64,000 bases of DNA from Defluviicoccus sp046348835 (GCA_046348835.1 JAXMDM010000005.1:1-64000), one strand, 5' to 3'. Numbered from the stretch's first letter, positions 9,490 to 19,222 are shown. Notes: generated from the letters alone by a model not told the origin. Numbers and translations are program-made.

Positions 9490-9507
9490 CGGCGCAAAAA
9501 AGCGCCG
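9490..9507. terminator. Small hairpin with A-loop after rpoH
   Basis: CGGCGC and GCGCCG pair around a loop of six A residues. It lies 30 bp past the rpoH stop in the gap with convergent usg. A terminator role is uncertain because no T-run follows. Confidence 0.3.
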
Positions 9508-9557
9508 ACCTGGCGGGGCGTGTCCTGCCCCAACCTCGAATGAGAACCGCCGCGCCG

Positions 9558-9581
9558 GCCGTCCGGGCTCTCCCGGACGGC
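9558..9581. terminator. Perfect 10-bp hairpin between rpoH and usg
   Basis: GCCGTCCGGG and CCCGGACGGC pair perfectly around CTCT. It lies in the convergent gap and probably ends transcription from one or both genes, although no T-run follows. Confidence 0.45.
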
Positions 9582-9626
9582 ACGTTCGGCGACGGCGGCT
9601 GATCTCCCTAAACGGGGGAAGATCTG

Positions 9627-9887
9627 CTACTGAAGCTGGAACAGGCCGTCGGCGTAGCGGAATTCCGCAGGCTTTATGAGCGACTGAGCGGCAACCTTGA
9701 CCGAATGCAGCTTGCCGTCCAGATTGCGCTGCCAGTAGCCGAGGAATCGACGCAGAACGGGGAAATGCGGCGCCTGGTCCAGCTCCTGCCAGATATAGTT
9801 TTGGAGCAGATTGGGGTAATCCGGCAGGTAGTAGGTGATCTCGGCGGTCGTCAATCGATAGGCGATCAATCGCACTCGATCGTTCAT
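9627..9887 (-). CDS. usg: Usg-family small protein, function unknown
   Basis: The 86-residue product matches the alphaproteobacterial Usg family, first noted beside trp genes in Caulobacter. Recognisable stretches are YRLTTAEITYYLPDYPNLLQNYIWQ, PVLRRFLGYWQRNLDGKLHSV and AEFRYADGLFQL. The protein is small, soluble and rich in aromatic residues; its role is not established. Here it is monocistronic, away from trp genes, and convergent with rpoH. An AT-poor region of about 200 bp separates it from the divergent SAM hydrolase gene. Confidence 0.85.
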   Translation of the reverse strand: MNDRVRLIAYRLTTAEITYYLPDYPNLLQNYIWQELDQAPHFPVLRRFLGYWQRNLDGKLHSVKVAAQSLIKPAEFRYADGLFQLQ

Positions 9888-10104
9888 CGTGATCTCCTCC
9901 GTGGCTCCTCATTGCCAGGCATGCTCTGTCGCTGATGGTCGACGGTCATTGAACCTTTCGCCTATGTCCCGGCCACGCAGGCGTTCAATTCGAACCGCCC
10001 CACGCCATCTCTCCGCGAGGATCGTAAAATCCCCGGCAGGTGGTGAGTTTTTCGATGCAAGCGGGAGGCCAGGCACGCCGAGCCGACGCGCCGGCAAGAG
10101 CCAG

Positions 10105-10845
10105 ATGGTGTCGATGATCGTCACCTTTACCGATTTCGGGCCCACTGGCCCCTACATAGGTCAACTCCGTGCGGCGCTGATCGCCGAAGCCCCCCGCGTT
10201 CCCATCGTTGATCTTCTCGTTGATGCGCCCGCATTCAACCCAAAGGCGGCCTCGTACCTGCTTGCCGCTTTCGGGGCGCGGCTGCCGAGCGGCACCATCT
10301 TTCTCGCCGTCGTCGATCCCGGGGTCGGGTCGGAACGTGCCGGGCTGGCGATCGAAATCGACGGCAGTTGGTATGTGGGGCCGGACAACGGGTTGTTTGA
10401 GCACGTCTGCCGAAGGGCGGCCACCCCCCCTTGCTGGATTCGCCTGAGCCGACGCGAACCGATCCCTTATGCCACCTTCCATGCGCGCGACGTGTTCGCC
10501 GCGGTGTCGGCGCGGTTGGCAAAGGGACGGCCGCCGCCGGGCAAGCCGGTGAGCTCCGGACTGCGATTCCCCGATTGGCCCGACGACTGGCCGGCGATCA
10601 TCTATATCGACAGTTTCGGCAACGCGATGACCGGCACCCGGGCCACCTCGGTGCCGGCGGACGCGGTGATCGAAGTCGCCGGGATCCGCTTGCCCCGGCA
10701 CCGCACCTTCGCCGACACGGCGGCCGGGACCGCATTCTGGTACGAGAATTCGTCGGGGCTGGTGGAGATCGCGGTAAACAGCGGAAGCGCCGCCGACGTT
10801 CTCAACTTGACGCCCGGCCAGGAAATAGCGATCACAAGTGTGTGA
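10105..10845 (+). CDS. SAM hydroxide adenosyltransferase (DUF62 family)
   Basis: A 246-residue member of the SAM-dependent halogenase/hydrolase superfamily. These enzymes hydrolyse S-adenosylmethionine to adenosine and methionine. Signature segments are IVTFTDFGPTGPYIGQLRAAL near the N-terminus, VVDPGVGSERAGLAI, YVGPDNGLFEHV, and the C-terminal YIDSFGNAMT. A chlorinase or fluorinase is unlikely since no biosynthetic cluster surrounds it. The frame is open 72 codons further upstream, but conservation begins at MVSMIVTFTDFG, so the start is placed there (10114 is an alternative). It is followed closely by an MBL-fold gene on the same strand. Confidence 0.87.
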   Translation: MVSMIVTFTDFGPTGPYIGQLRAALIAEAPRVPIVDLLVDAPAFNPKAASYLLAAFGARLPSGTIFLAVVDPGVGSERAGLAIEIDGSWYVGPDNGLFEHVCRRAATPPCWIRLSRREPIPYATFHARDVFAAVSARLAKGRPPPGKPVSSGLRFPDWPDDWPAIIYIDSFGNAMTGTRATSVPADAVIEVAGIRLPRHRTFADTAAGTAFWYENSSGLVEIAVNSGSAADVLNLTPGQEIAITSV

Positions 10846-10969
10846 CGGATCAATGCGTCACAAGCGCAACCGCAATACAGTGCGGACGTAAGGACGACAG
10901 GTGGGACAGCGGTAACAGACAGGCGTGAAGGCGCCGTGGGCGCTCCCCCGCCGAAACGGGTCCGGTGCG

Positions 10970-11797
10970 ATGTTCGCAATCAAGTTCTGGGGGGTTCGCG
11001 GCAGCATCGCATGCCCGTCTCCGCAGCATATTCGTTACGGCGGCAACACCAGTTGCGTCGAGGTCATTCTCGACGATCGGCGGTTTATTCTGGACGCCGG
11101 GACGGGGATCCGGCCGCTGGGAAAGAAGGTGCTGGAAGCAGGAGTCCGCGATATTTACCTGCTGCTCAGCCACACCCACTGGGACCATATCAACGGTCTG
11201 CCGTTCTTTCGTCCCGCCTATGACCGCAACCGCCGGATGCACATCTATGCCGGTCATTTGAAGGATCACGGCGGCGTCGAGAAGGTCCTGTCGCAGCAAA
11301 TGCATGAGCCGGTCTTCCCGGTGCCGCTGGATGCCATGCAGGCGATCGTCGAGTGCGAGGATTTCGATGCCGGGGATTCGTTCAAGCTGGCGGCCAACGT
11401 GACCGTGCGCACCGCGCCCCTCAATCATCCCAACGGGGCCACCGGCTACCGGATCGAGTACGGCGGCCGCTCCGCCTGCTACGTCACCGATACCGAGCAC
11501 GTCCCGGGATCGCCCGATGTCAACATCCTGAAGCTGGTCGAAGGCGCCGACCTGGTCATCTACGATTGCTCCTACACCGAAGACGAACTTCCCCGGCGCC
11601 GGGGCTGGGGGCATTCCACCTGGAACGAAGGCGTTCGCCTGTGCAAGATGGCGGGAGCACGCCAGCTTGCCATCTTCCACCACGACCCCGACCACGAGGA
11701 TGACTTCATGGACGCCATCGCCCGCGAGGCACGGGCGGAATGGGACGGCAGCTTCGTCGCGCATGAGGGCATGGTCATCGACTTCGATGACCTCTAG
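10970..11797 (+). CDS. MBL-fold metallohydrolase
   Basis: A 275-residue metallo-beta-lactamase-fold protein. It begins MFAIKFWGVRGSIACP, a typical start of the subgroup with a GVRGS loop. The metal-binding motif HTHWDH is present at LLSHTHWDHINGLPFF. Further ligands are probably the histidine in PLNHPNGATGYRIEYG, the aspartate in VTDTEH and the histidine in AIFHHDPDH. The substrate is unknown; related proteins include phosphodiesterases. A GTG 45 bases upstream is possible but adds non-conserved residues. Confidence 0.85.
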   Translation: MFAIKFWGVRGSIACPSPQHIRYGGNTSCVEVILDDRRFILDAGTGIRPLGKKVLEAGVRDIYLLLSHTHWDHINGLPFFRPAYDRNRRMHIYAGHLKDHGGVEKVLSQQMHEPVFPVPLDAMQAIVECEDFDAGDSFKLAANVTVRTAPLNHPNGATGYRIEYGGRSACYVTDTEHVPGSPDVNILKLVEGADLVIYDCSYTEDELPRRRGWGHSTWNEGVRLCKMAGARQLAIFHHDPDHEDDFMDAIAREARAEWDGSFVAHEGMVIDFDDL

Positions 11798-11944
11798 GGC
11801 CGCGCCCTTCGCCCACCGCACCGGGTGCATCGGGGACCGCTCACGATAAATTGTGTCGCCCTAGCCATGGTTGGCGATATGTGGTAACTGTGCCAGCCCG
11901 GCCGCAGCATTTAGCCGGAGTTTAGCGCGCGGCGAGCGACGTCG

Positions 11945-12397
11945 ATGAAAGAGCCGATCGTTATTGCCAGTGACCATGCCGGCTTCGAGTTAAAGCAGTT
12001 CCTCAAGGACGCGCTGCAAGAGCTTCACCATGCGGTGATCGATCTTGGAACTCACAACGGCAATCCGGTCGATTACCCCGATATCGGCTACGCCGTGGCG
12101 GCGAGCCTGAGGGAGGGGCAGGCGAAGCGGGCGGTTTTGATCTGCGGCTCGGGCATCGGCGTTTCCATGGCCGCCAACCGGTTTCCGGAAATCCGGGCGG
12201 CGCTGGTGCACGACGCGCTGGGCGCCCGGCTGGCCAGGGAGCACAACGACGCCAACGTCATCTGCTTCGGGGGACGGATGATCGGCTCCGAAGTGGCGCG
12301 CGACTGTCTGCGCATTTTTCTCGAAGCCGAATTCCAGGGCGGGAGACATGCTCCGCGGGTGGAAAAGCTGTCGAACCCGCGTGAGCCCGCCCGATGA
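11945..12397 (+). CDS. rpiB: Ribose-5-phosphate isomerase B
   Basis: RpiB interconverts ribulose-5-phosphate and ribose-5-phosphate in the pentose phosphate pathway. The 150-residue protein shows the RpiB/LacAB fold with IVIASDHAGFELK at the start, DYPDIGYAVA, the active-site CGSGIGVSMAANR and the HNDANVICFGGRMIG segment. It is encoded 21 bp upstream of glyA, an arrangement common in alphaproteobacteria (rpiB-glyA-nrdR-rib). The product could feed ribose phosphate to the nucleotide, histidine and riboflavin pathways. Confidence 0.95.
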   Translation: MKEPIVIASDHAGFELKQFLKDALQELHHAVIDLGTHNGNPVDYPDIGYAVAASLREGQAKRAVLICGSGIGVSMAANRFPEIRAALVHDALGARLAREHNDANVICFGGRMIGSEVARDCLRIFLEAEFQGGRHAPRVEKLSNPREPAR

Positions 12398-12418
12398 AAC
12401 ACAAGGAGTGACCGACCC

Positions 12419-13726
12419 ATGACCACCGCCCTGCGGCGGCCGGAGCAGCAGTCCCGCTGGACCGGCGCCTCCCCCCTCGCCCTTGCCGACCCTGAACTGG
12501 CCGAGGCCATCGCTGAGGAACTGCGTCGCCAGCAGGAGCACGTGGAACTGATCGCGTCGGAAAACATCGTGTCCGCCGCGGTTCTCGAGGCGCAGGGATC
12601 GATCCTCACCAACAAGTACGCCGAGGGCTACCCGGGCAAGCGGTACTATGGCGGATGCGAGCATGTGGATGTTGCCGAGGCGCTGGCCATCGAACGGGCC
12701 AAGCGGCTGTTCGGATGCGGGTTTGCCAACGTCCAGCCCCACTCCGGCGCCCAGGCCAACGGCGCCGTCTTTCTCGCCCTCCTCCAGCCGGGGGATACGT
12801 TTCTCGGCATGTCGCTGGCCGCCGGCGGTCATCTGACCCACGGTGCGCCGCCGGCGATGTCCGGCAAGTGGTTCAATGCCATCCACTACGGCGTTCGGCG
12901 TGACGACCAGCGGATCGATTTCGACGAGGTGGAGCGGCTGGCGCTGCTGCACCGGCCGAAGCTGATCATCGCCGGTGGCTCCGCCTATCCGCGGATCATC
13001 GACTTCCGCCGCTTCCGCGAGATCGCCGACAAGGTCGACGCTTATCTGATGGTCGACATGGCCCATTTCGCCGGCTTGGTCGCCGCCGGGGTGCACCCGA
13101 GCCCGCTCGAGCATGCGCACGTGGTGACGACGACGACGCACAAGACATTGCGCGGCCCCCGCGGCGGGATGATCCTCGCCAACGACGCCGATCTGGGCAA
13201 GCGGATCAACTCCGCGGTGTTCCCCGGCCTCCAGGGCGGGCCCCTGATGCACGTGATCGCTGCCAAGGCGGTGGCGCTGGGCGAGGCGCTCCGTCCCGAC
13301 TTCCGCGACTATGCGCAGGCGGTCATCGATAACGCCAGGGTACTGGCGGAAACGCTGCAGCGGCGGGGTTTCGCCATTGTCTCCGGCGGTACCGACACGC
13401 ACCTGCTCCTGGTCGACCTGCGTTCGAAAGGGCTGACCGGAAAGGCAGCGGAAGCCAGCCTCGGCCGGGCCCACCTCACCTGCAACAAAAACGGCATTCC
13501 GTTCGATCCGGAAAAGCCGGCCGTGACCTCGGGCGTCCGCCTGGGATCGCCGGCGGCGACCTCCCGCGGGTTCGGGATCGCCGAGTTCCGGCGCGTGGGG
13601 GAACTCATCGCCGACGTTCTCGACGCGCTGGCCGTGCATGGCGATGACAATGCCGCCGCCGAAGCCGCCGCCCGGGAGGGGGTGCTGGCGCTCTGCCGGC
13701 ACTTTCCCATCTACGCGGCGGAGTAG
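12419..13726 (+). CDS. glyA: Serine hydroxymethyltransferase
   Basis: GlyA converts serine and tetrahydrofolate to glycine and methylene-THF, the main one-carbon source. The 435-residue PLP enzyme has the conserved HVELIASENIVS, NKYAEGYPGKRYYGGCEHVD and the PLP-lysine motif TTTTHKTLRGPRGG (Lys about 241). It has the usual family length. A clear AAGGAG precedes the ATG. It is likely co-transcribed with rpiB and lies 47 bp upstream of nrdR. Confidence 0.97.
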   Translation: MTTALRRPEQQSRWTGASPLALADPELAEAIAEELRRQQEHVELIASENIVSAAVLEAQGSILTNKYAEGYPGKRYYGGCEHVDVAEALAIERAKRLFGCGFANVQPHSGAQANGAVFLALLQPGDTFLGMSLAAGGHLTHGAPPAMSGKWFNAIHYGVRRDDQRIDFDEVERLALLHRPKLIIAGGSAYPRIIDFRRFREIADKVDAYLMVDMAHFAGLVAAGVHPSPLEHAHVVTTTTHKTLRGPRGGMILANDADLGKRINSAVFPGLQGGPLMHVIAAKAVALGEALRPDFRDYAQAVIDNARVLAETLQRRGFAIVSGGTDTHLLLVDLRSKGLTGKAAEASLGRAHLTCNKNGIPFDPEKPAVTSGVRLGSPAATSRGFGIAEFRRVGELIADVLDALAVHGDDNAAAEAAAREGVLALCRHFPIYAAE

Positions 13727-13773
13727 GGTCGCGGCTTCCGGGGTTCTGTCGGGGTTCGCCAGGGAGAAGGGGT

Positions 13774-14222
<449 letters not shown>

Positions 14223-14226
<4 letters not shown>

Positions 14227-15338
14227 GCCGAAGGGACGCCGATCCGTCCGATGCGGAATACCTGCGCATGGCCCTGGCGCTGGCGGCCCGCGGCCTCGGG
14301 CGGACGTGGCCCAATCCCACCGTTGGCTGTGTCATCGTCGCCGACGGCGTCGTCGTCGGTCGCGGCTGGACGCAGCCGGGCGGCCGGCCCCATGCGGAGA
14401 CCGAAGCGCTTCGCCGCGCCGGCGCCGCCGCGCGCGGTGCCACCGTCTATGTCAGCCTCGAGCCCTGCATCCACCATGGCGGCACCCCGCCCTGCGTCGA
14501 CGCCCTTTTGGCCGCCGGCATCGGCCGCGCCGTCATTGCTTTGCAAGACCCCGATCCGCGCGTTGCCGGTCGCGGTATCGCCGCCCTCGCCGCCGCCGGC
14601 GTTCCGGTTTCGGTCGGCGTCCTCGCCGCCGATGCGGCCAGCCTCAACCACGGCTTCCTCCTCCGCGTCACCCACCGTCGGCCGCTGTTCACCCTGAAGC
14701 TGGCCACCAGTCTCGACGGCCGTATCGCGTCGGCCTCGGGGGAAAGCCGCTGGATCACCGGCAAGGCGGCTCGCGCCGTCGCCCACCGGCTGCGCGCCGA
14801 GCACGATGCCGTCCTCGTCGGGATCGCCACCGCCGCCGCCGATGATCCGGATCTCGGCTGCCGCCTGCCGGGGCTCGACGCCCGCTCTCCGCTGCGCCTC
14901 GTCGCCGATACCGGCGCCCGGCTGCCGGCAACCAGTTCGCTGGTGCGGACCGCGCGCGACCGGCCCACCTGGCTCCTGACCGGGAATCCGCCGTCGGTCG
15001 AGGCCGCCGCGTTGGCCGCCGCCGGCGTGCGCGTGTTGCCGGTGGACAGAGGGGCGGACGGCCATATAGATCCGGGGGGCATGGCGGCGGTGCTGGCCGG
15101 TCAGGGGCTGACCCGGGTGCTGGTGGAGGGCGGCGGCGTGCTGGCCCGGTCGATGCTCGCGGCCGGGTTGATCGATCGGGTGGTCTGGTTCCATGCGCCG
15201 ATGATCATCGGCGGTGGCGGCAGGCCGGCGGTGGCTGGCGGCGGTGTCGAGGGCCTGGCGGCTGCTTTCCGGTTCGTTCGCCGGGAAGTTCGGCCGGTCG
15301 GCGACGACGTCATGGAAGTCTACGAAAAGGCGGACTAG
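14223..15338 (+). CDS. ribD: Bifunctional riboflavin deaminase/reductase RibD
   Basis: RibD carries out the second and third steps from GTP towards riboflavin: deamination of DARPP and reduction of the ribosyl chain. The N-terminal deaminase domain has the zinc ligands HAETEALRRAG and SLEPCIHHGGTPPCVDAL. The C-terminal reductase domain has FTLKLATSLDGRIAS, SRWITGKAAR and LVEGGGVLARSML. The 371-residue length is normal. It starts at GTG, overlapping nrdR by 4 bp. Confidence 0.96.
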
Positions 15339-15370
15339 GCGAGCGGGCGGAGCGGGCTTACAAACCCCTC

Positions 15371-16021
15371 ATGTTTACCGGCATCATCACCGACGTGGGC
15401 GAAGTCGTTGCCGTCGAGGCGGACGGCGACACGCTGTTCCGCCTGCGCACCAGTTATCCGACCGCCGACATCGCGCTCGGCGCCTCGATCGCCTGCTCGG
15501 GCGTCTGCCTGACGGTGATCGCCACCGGCTCCGACTGGTTCGATATCACCGCCTCGTCCGAGACGCTGGCGCGGACGACGATGGCCGGCTGGCGTCCCGG
15601 CACCCGGGTTAACCTCGAACGGGCGCTGAGGCTGGGCGACGAACTCGGCGGCCATCTCGTCTCCGGTCACGTGGACGGCACCGGAGAGGTGGCCTCGATC
15701 GCCGCCGACGGGGCATCCCGCCGGTTCGTCTTTCGGATTCCCGATCCTCTTGCCCCGTTTATCGCCGGCAAGGGGTCGGTCGCCATAGACGGCATCTCCC
15801 TCACCGTCAATGCCGTCTCCGGGTCCGAGTTCGCGGTCAACATCATTCCGCACACCCTTGTGGCGACGACGTTGGGAGAGGCCACCGCCGGTACCCGGGT
15901 CAACGTGGAGGTGGACATGCTCGCCCGCTACGTCGCCCGCCTTCTCGCCGCCGACCCGCCGGCGAGCGTGGGGGCGGCGTCGGGCGGCATGGTTGCTGGC
16001 GGAAAGGTGGGCGGGCGATGA
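15371..16021 (+). CDS. ribE: Riboflavin synthase alpha chain
   Basis: The enzyme dismutates two molecules of 6,7-dimethyl-8-ribityllumazine to riboflavin. The protein shows the two tandem lumazine-binding barrels. The first opens with MFTGIITDVGEVV and contains IACSGVCLTVI. The second has SVAIDGISLTVNAV, followed by the NIIPHTLVATTLGE strand. The conserved SGHVDGTGEV lies between them. Its 216 residues are normal. The stop overlaps the ribBX start (GATGAG), so the genes are coupled. Confidence 0.96.
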   Translation: MFTGIITDVGEVVAVEADGDTLFRLRTSYPTADIALGASIACSGVCLTVIATGSDWFDITASSETLARTTMAGWRPGTRVNLERALRLGDELGGHLVSGHVDGTGEVASIAADGASRRFVFRIPDPLAPFIAGKGSVAIDGISLTVNAVSGSEFAVNIIPHTLVATTLGEATAGTRVNVEVDMLARYVARLLAADPPASVGAASGGMVAGGKVGGR

Positions 16022-17172
16022 GTATTGCGAGGGCACGCGGCCGGGGAGCGGATTTCACCTCGTCGCCGCTCGCCAGCACCGAGGAGATCATCGAGGACGC
16101 CCGCAACGGCCGGATGTTCATCCTCATCGACGACGAGAATCGGGAGAACGAGGGGGACCTGGTGGTTCCGGGGCAAATGGCGACGCCGGACGCCATCAAC
16201 TTCATGGCCCGGTTCGGCCGCGGCCTGATCTGCCTCGCCCTCACCCGGCAGCGGGTGGCACAAATCAAGCTGCCGTTGATGCCACGGCGAAACACGTCCC
16301 GCCACGAAACCGCCTTCACCGTCTCGATCGAGGCGCGGGAGGGCGTTACGACCGGAATCTCCGCCTCGGACCGGGCGCGGACCGTCGCCGTTGCCATCGA
16401 TGCGGCGAAGGGCGCCGAGGATCTGGTTTCGCCCGGGCATGTCTTCCCGCTGGAGGCCAGGGACGGCGGGGTGCTCGTCCGCGCCGGCCACACCGAGGCC
16501 GCGGTCGATATCGCCCGCTTGGCGGGTCTCAATCCGTCCGGGGTCATCTGCGAGATCATGAACGATGACGGGACGATGGCGAGAACGCCCGAACTCCTCG
16601 CCTTCGCCCAGCGCCATGGGCTGAAGACGGGGACCATCGCCGACCTGATCGCCTATCGCCTCCGTCACGACCGGATCGTCGAGCGCATCCTGGAGGATCG
16701 TTTCGACAGCCTTTACGGTGGCGGCTTCCGTGTCCTCGTCTACCGGAACCGCGTCGCCTATGCCGAGCATCTGGCCCTGATCAAGGGCGATATCGGCGCC
16801 GACGGGCCGATCCTGGTGCGCATGCACGCGCTGAACGTCCTCGACGATGTCCTCGGTGATTGCCGTATCGGCAAGGCCTCCGAACTCCACGACGCCATGC
16901 GCCAGATCGGCATGGAGGGCCGCGGGATCGTCGTTCTCATCCGCGAGCCGCATGCGACGAGCGTGTCCGACCAGGTGCGATCGCGGCTGATCAACACCGA
17001 GGAAAACGTCCCTTACCTGCGCGACTACGGGGTCGGCGCGCAAATCCTGGTGGATCTCGGGGTGCGTGAGATGATTCTCCTGTCCAACACCCAGCGCACC
17101 ATCATCGGCCTCCAGGGCTATGGCCTGTCGATCGTTGGCCAGCGTCCGATCGTGCCCAGCACAGGCGGTTAG
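16018..17172 (+). CDS. ribB: 3,4-Dihydroxy-2-butanone-4-phosphate synthase with degenerate GTP cyclohydrolase II domain (RibBX)
   Basis: Residues about 20-225 form a complete DHBP synthase: FILIDDENRENEGDLV, RHETAFTVSIEA, VSPGHVFPLEARDGGVLVRAGHTEAAVDLAR-like and MNDDGTMAR. It makes the four-carbon unit for lumazine from ribulose-5-phosphate. Residues about 230-384 look like GTP cyclohydrolase II, but the zinc-binding cysteine cluster (normally CLTGD followed by RCDCG) reads NVLDDVLGDCRIGKASEL and the catalytic loop reads LIREPHATSVSD. The second domain is therefore unlikely to cleave GTP. This matches the RibBX type described in proteobacteria. It starts 4 bp inside ribE. Confidence 0.92.
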   Translation: MSIARARGRGADFTSSPLASTEEIIEDARNGRMFILIDDENRENEGDLVVPGQMATPDAINFMARFGRGLICLALTRQRVAQIKLPLMPRRNTSRHETAFTVSIEAREGVTTGISASDRARTVAVAIDAAKGAEDLVSPGHVFPLEARDGGVLVRAGHTEAAVDIARLAGLNPSGVICEIMNDDGTMARTPELLAFAQRHGLKTGTIADLIAYRLRHDRIVERILEDRFDSLYGGGFRVLVYRNRVAYAEHLALIKGDIGADGPILVRMHALNVLDDVLGDCRIGKASELHDAMRQIGMEGRGIVVLIREPHATSVSDQVRSRLINTEENVPYLRDYGVGAQILVDLGVREMILLSNTQRTIIGLQGYGLSIVGQRPIVPSTGG

Positions 17173-17178
17173 CGAGCG

Positions 17179-17676
17179 ATGACAGCCAAGCCACGCATTC
17201 TTATCATTGAGGCGCGCTTCTACGAGGAACTCGCCGACGCCATGCTCCGCGGCGCCGTCGCCGAGTTGGAGGCTCACCAGGCCTCCTGGCGCCGGCAGTG
17301 GGTCCCGGGCGCCTTCGAGCTACCGGCGGCCCTGGCAATGGCCCTCAAGAGGATGGCGAGGGGAGGGGATGAGGACGCGAATTACGACGGCTTCATCGCC
17401 CTCGGCTGCGTCATCGAGGGCGAGACCGACCATTACGAGCACATCTGCCGGGAGGCCAGCCGCGGCCTGATGGACCTGGCGATCGCCCATGCGATCCCGC
17501 TGGGGTTCGGCCTCTTGACCTGCCGCACCTACGAGCAGGCGCAGGAGCGCGCCCGCCCCGACGGCCTGAACAAGGGCAGCGACGCGGCGCGCGCCTGCCT
17601 CAGGATGATCGAGCTGAAGCGGGCGTTCCTCCAGGGCGAGGAGGCGGCCGCACCGTCGGCGCCGCCGAAGGCATGA
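17179..17676 (+). CDS. ribH: 6,7-Dimethyl-8-ribityllumazine synthase
   Basis: RibH condenses the DHBP product with the pyrimidine to form lumazine, usually in icosahedral or pentameric assemblies. The 165-residue protein shows ILIIEARFYEELADAML, the substrate loop WVPGAFELPAALA, CVIEGETDHYEHICREASRGLMDLA and the C-terminal TCRTYEQAQERA. It sits six bases after ribBX and overlaps nusB by 4 bp. No FMN riboswitch is seen upstream of the operon. Confidence 0.96.
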   Translation: MTAKPRILIIEARFYEELADAMLRGAVAELEAHQASWRRQWVPGAFELPAALAMALKRMARGGDEDANYDGFIALGCVIEGETDHYEHICREASRGLMDLAIAHAIPLGFGLLTCRTYEQAQERARPDGLNKGSDAARACLRMIELKRAFLQGEEAAAPSAPPKA

Positions 17677-18161
17677 GTGCGGGCGACGGGGTCGAACCGA
17701 GGCAGCCGCAACTGCCGCGCCGATCGGCTCGCTTGGCGGCGGTGCAGGCGGTCTACGAGATCGCCGTCAGCGATGCCGATGTGGAAACGATCCTCGACAA
17801 CTTCCTCCATCAGCGTTGGCCCCGCTCCGGCGCCAACGATCGCCTGCCGCCGCCCGATCTCCGTCTGCTGACGACGATGCTGAGAGGGGTGGTGGCCGCC
17901 ACGCCTGCTCTCGACCAGGAGATCGATGCCATCCTCGCCAACCGCCGCGGCGCGGAGCGGATCGAACTGCTGCTGCGGGCGATCCTCCGCGTCGGGGCGT
18001 TCGAACTGATGGCGATGGAAGCGGTGCCGACCAAGGTGATCCTCAACGAGTACATCAATCTCGCCCATGCCTTCTTCGCCGGCGGCGAACCGGCGCTGGT
18101 CAACGCCGTCCTCGACAGGCTGGCGCTGCGCTATCGCGGTCCGGCCAACGTTTTGTCCTAG
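17673..18161 (+). CDS. nusB: Transcription antitermination factor NusB
   Basis: NusB binds boxA RNA with S10 (NusE) in rRNA antitermination complexes. The 162-residue helical protein has the N-terminal RSARLAAVQAVYEIAVSD and the C-terminal RVGAFELMAMEAVPTKVILNEYINLAHAFF, both characteristic. The position after ribH and before thiL is a widely conserved arrangement. The ATG overlaps the ribH stop (ATGA). Confidence 0.95.
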   Translation: MSAGDGVEPRQPQLPRRSARLAAVQAVYEIAVSDADVETILDNFLHQRWPRSGANDRLPPPDLRLLTTMLRGVVAATPALDQEIDAILANRRGAERIELLLRAILRVGAFELMAMEAVPTKVILNEYINLAHAFFAGGEPALVNAVLDRLALRYRGPANVLS

Positions 18162-18175
18162 GCGGGCCAGGGGCG

Positions 18176-19222
18176 GTGTCCCTCGACGAGTTCGACCTGA
18201 TCCGTCGCCATTTCCGGCCGCTGGCGTCGGCTCCGGCGGCCCTCGGTCTTGCCGATGACGCCGCCGTCGTGGCCGTCGAGGCTGGACACGAACTGGTCGT
18301 CACCACCGATACCCTCGTTGCCGGCGTTCACTTCCTCGCCGACGATCCGCCGGAGACGCTGGGGCACAAGCTGCTGGCGGTCAATCTTTCCGATCTCGCC
18401 GCCATGGGCGCGGAGCCGATCGCCTACCTGCTCTCTGTGGCCCTGCCGCGGGCATGGGCGGCGGAGGCCGCCGACGCCTGGCTCACCGCTTTTGCCCGCG
18501 GCCTGGGCGGACTGCAACGGCAAGCCGGGATCGCGCTCATCGGTGGCGATACGGTGGGGACCCCGACCGACCTGGTGCTCGGCCTGACCGCCCTCGGCCG
18601 GGTGTCGGCGGGCCGGGCGCTGCGCCGCTCGGGGGCGCGGCCGGGCGACCTCGTCTGGGTATCGGGGACGATCGGCGACGGCGCCCTTGGCCTCGCCGTG
18701 CTGAGCGGCCAATTGCCCGGATTGCCGCCGTCGCAGGCGGCGGCACTGGTGGAGCGCTACCGGCGGCCGTCGCCCCGGCTGGCCCTCGGCCGCCGTCTGA
18801 TCGGCGTGGCGACGGCGGTCGCCGACGTGTCCGACGGGCTCATCGCCGATCTCGGCCACATCTGCGAAGCGTCGGGTGCCGCCGCCGAACTCCACCTGGA
18901 TCGGCTGCCGTTGTCCGAGGCGGGGCGGGCGTTTTCCGCTGCGGCGGGGTTCGGTCTGGCCGACCTGGCCAGCGGCGGCGACGATTACGAACTCGTGTTC
19001 ACCGCACCGGCCTCGGCGGCGGACGCGGTTGTCACCGCGGCGGCGGCAGCGGCGGTTCCGGTGAGCGAGGTGGGTCGAATCGTCGCCGTGCCGCCGGCGG
19101 ATCCCGTCGGAAGAAAAAATTCGCCCGTGCAAGTTGTCAGCGGCGGGCGGGCGGTTTTCGTCGGTCGTGGGGGCTACTCCCATTTCCGCGGCAATGGGGC
19201 CGAAAAGACGGGCGAAGATTAG
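18176..19222 (+). CDS. thiL: Thiamine-monophosphate kinase
   Basis: ThiL phosphorylates thiamine monophosphate to the active diphosphate. The 348-residue protein belongs to the PurM/ThiL fold: FDLIRRHF, LGLADDAAVVAV, the metal-binding VVTTDTLVAGVHFL, LAVNLSDLAAMGAEP, GGDTVGTPTDLVL and DVSDGLIADLGHI. I chose the GTG directly before SLDEFDL; an earlier in-frame ATG lies deep inside nusB and adds arginine-rich shadow sequence. It is the last gene of the nrdR-rib-nusB unit. Confidence 0.95.
   Translation: MSLDEFDLIRRHFRPLASAPAALGLADDAAVVAVEAGHELVVTTDTLVAGVHFLADDPPETLGHKLLAVNLSDLAAMGAEPIAYLLSVALPRAWAAEAADAWLTAFARGLGGLQRQAGIALIGGDTVGTPTDLVLGLTALGRVSAGRALRRSGARPGDLVWVSGTIGDGALGLAVLSGQLPGLPPSQAAALVERYRRPSPRLALGRRLIGVATAVADVSDGLIADLGHICEASGAAAELHLDRLPLSEAGRAFSAAAGFGLADLASGGDDYELVFTAPASAADAVVTAAAAAAVPVSEVGRIVAVPPADPVGRKNSPVQVVSGGRAVFVGRGGYSHFRGNGAEKTGED

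Noticed and set aside
11990..13702. A 570-codon open frame opposite rpiB and glyA
   Set aside because: It runs across two real genes and their gap, with no protein-family character.
17816..18175. A longer N-terminus for thiL reaching into nusB
   Set aside because: The added residues are an arginine-rich shadow of nusB; the GTG before SLDEFDL gives the normal ThiL start.
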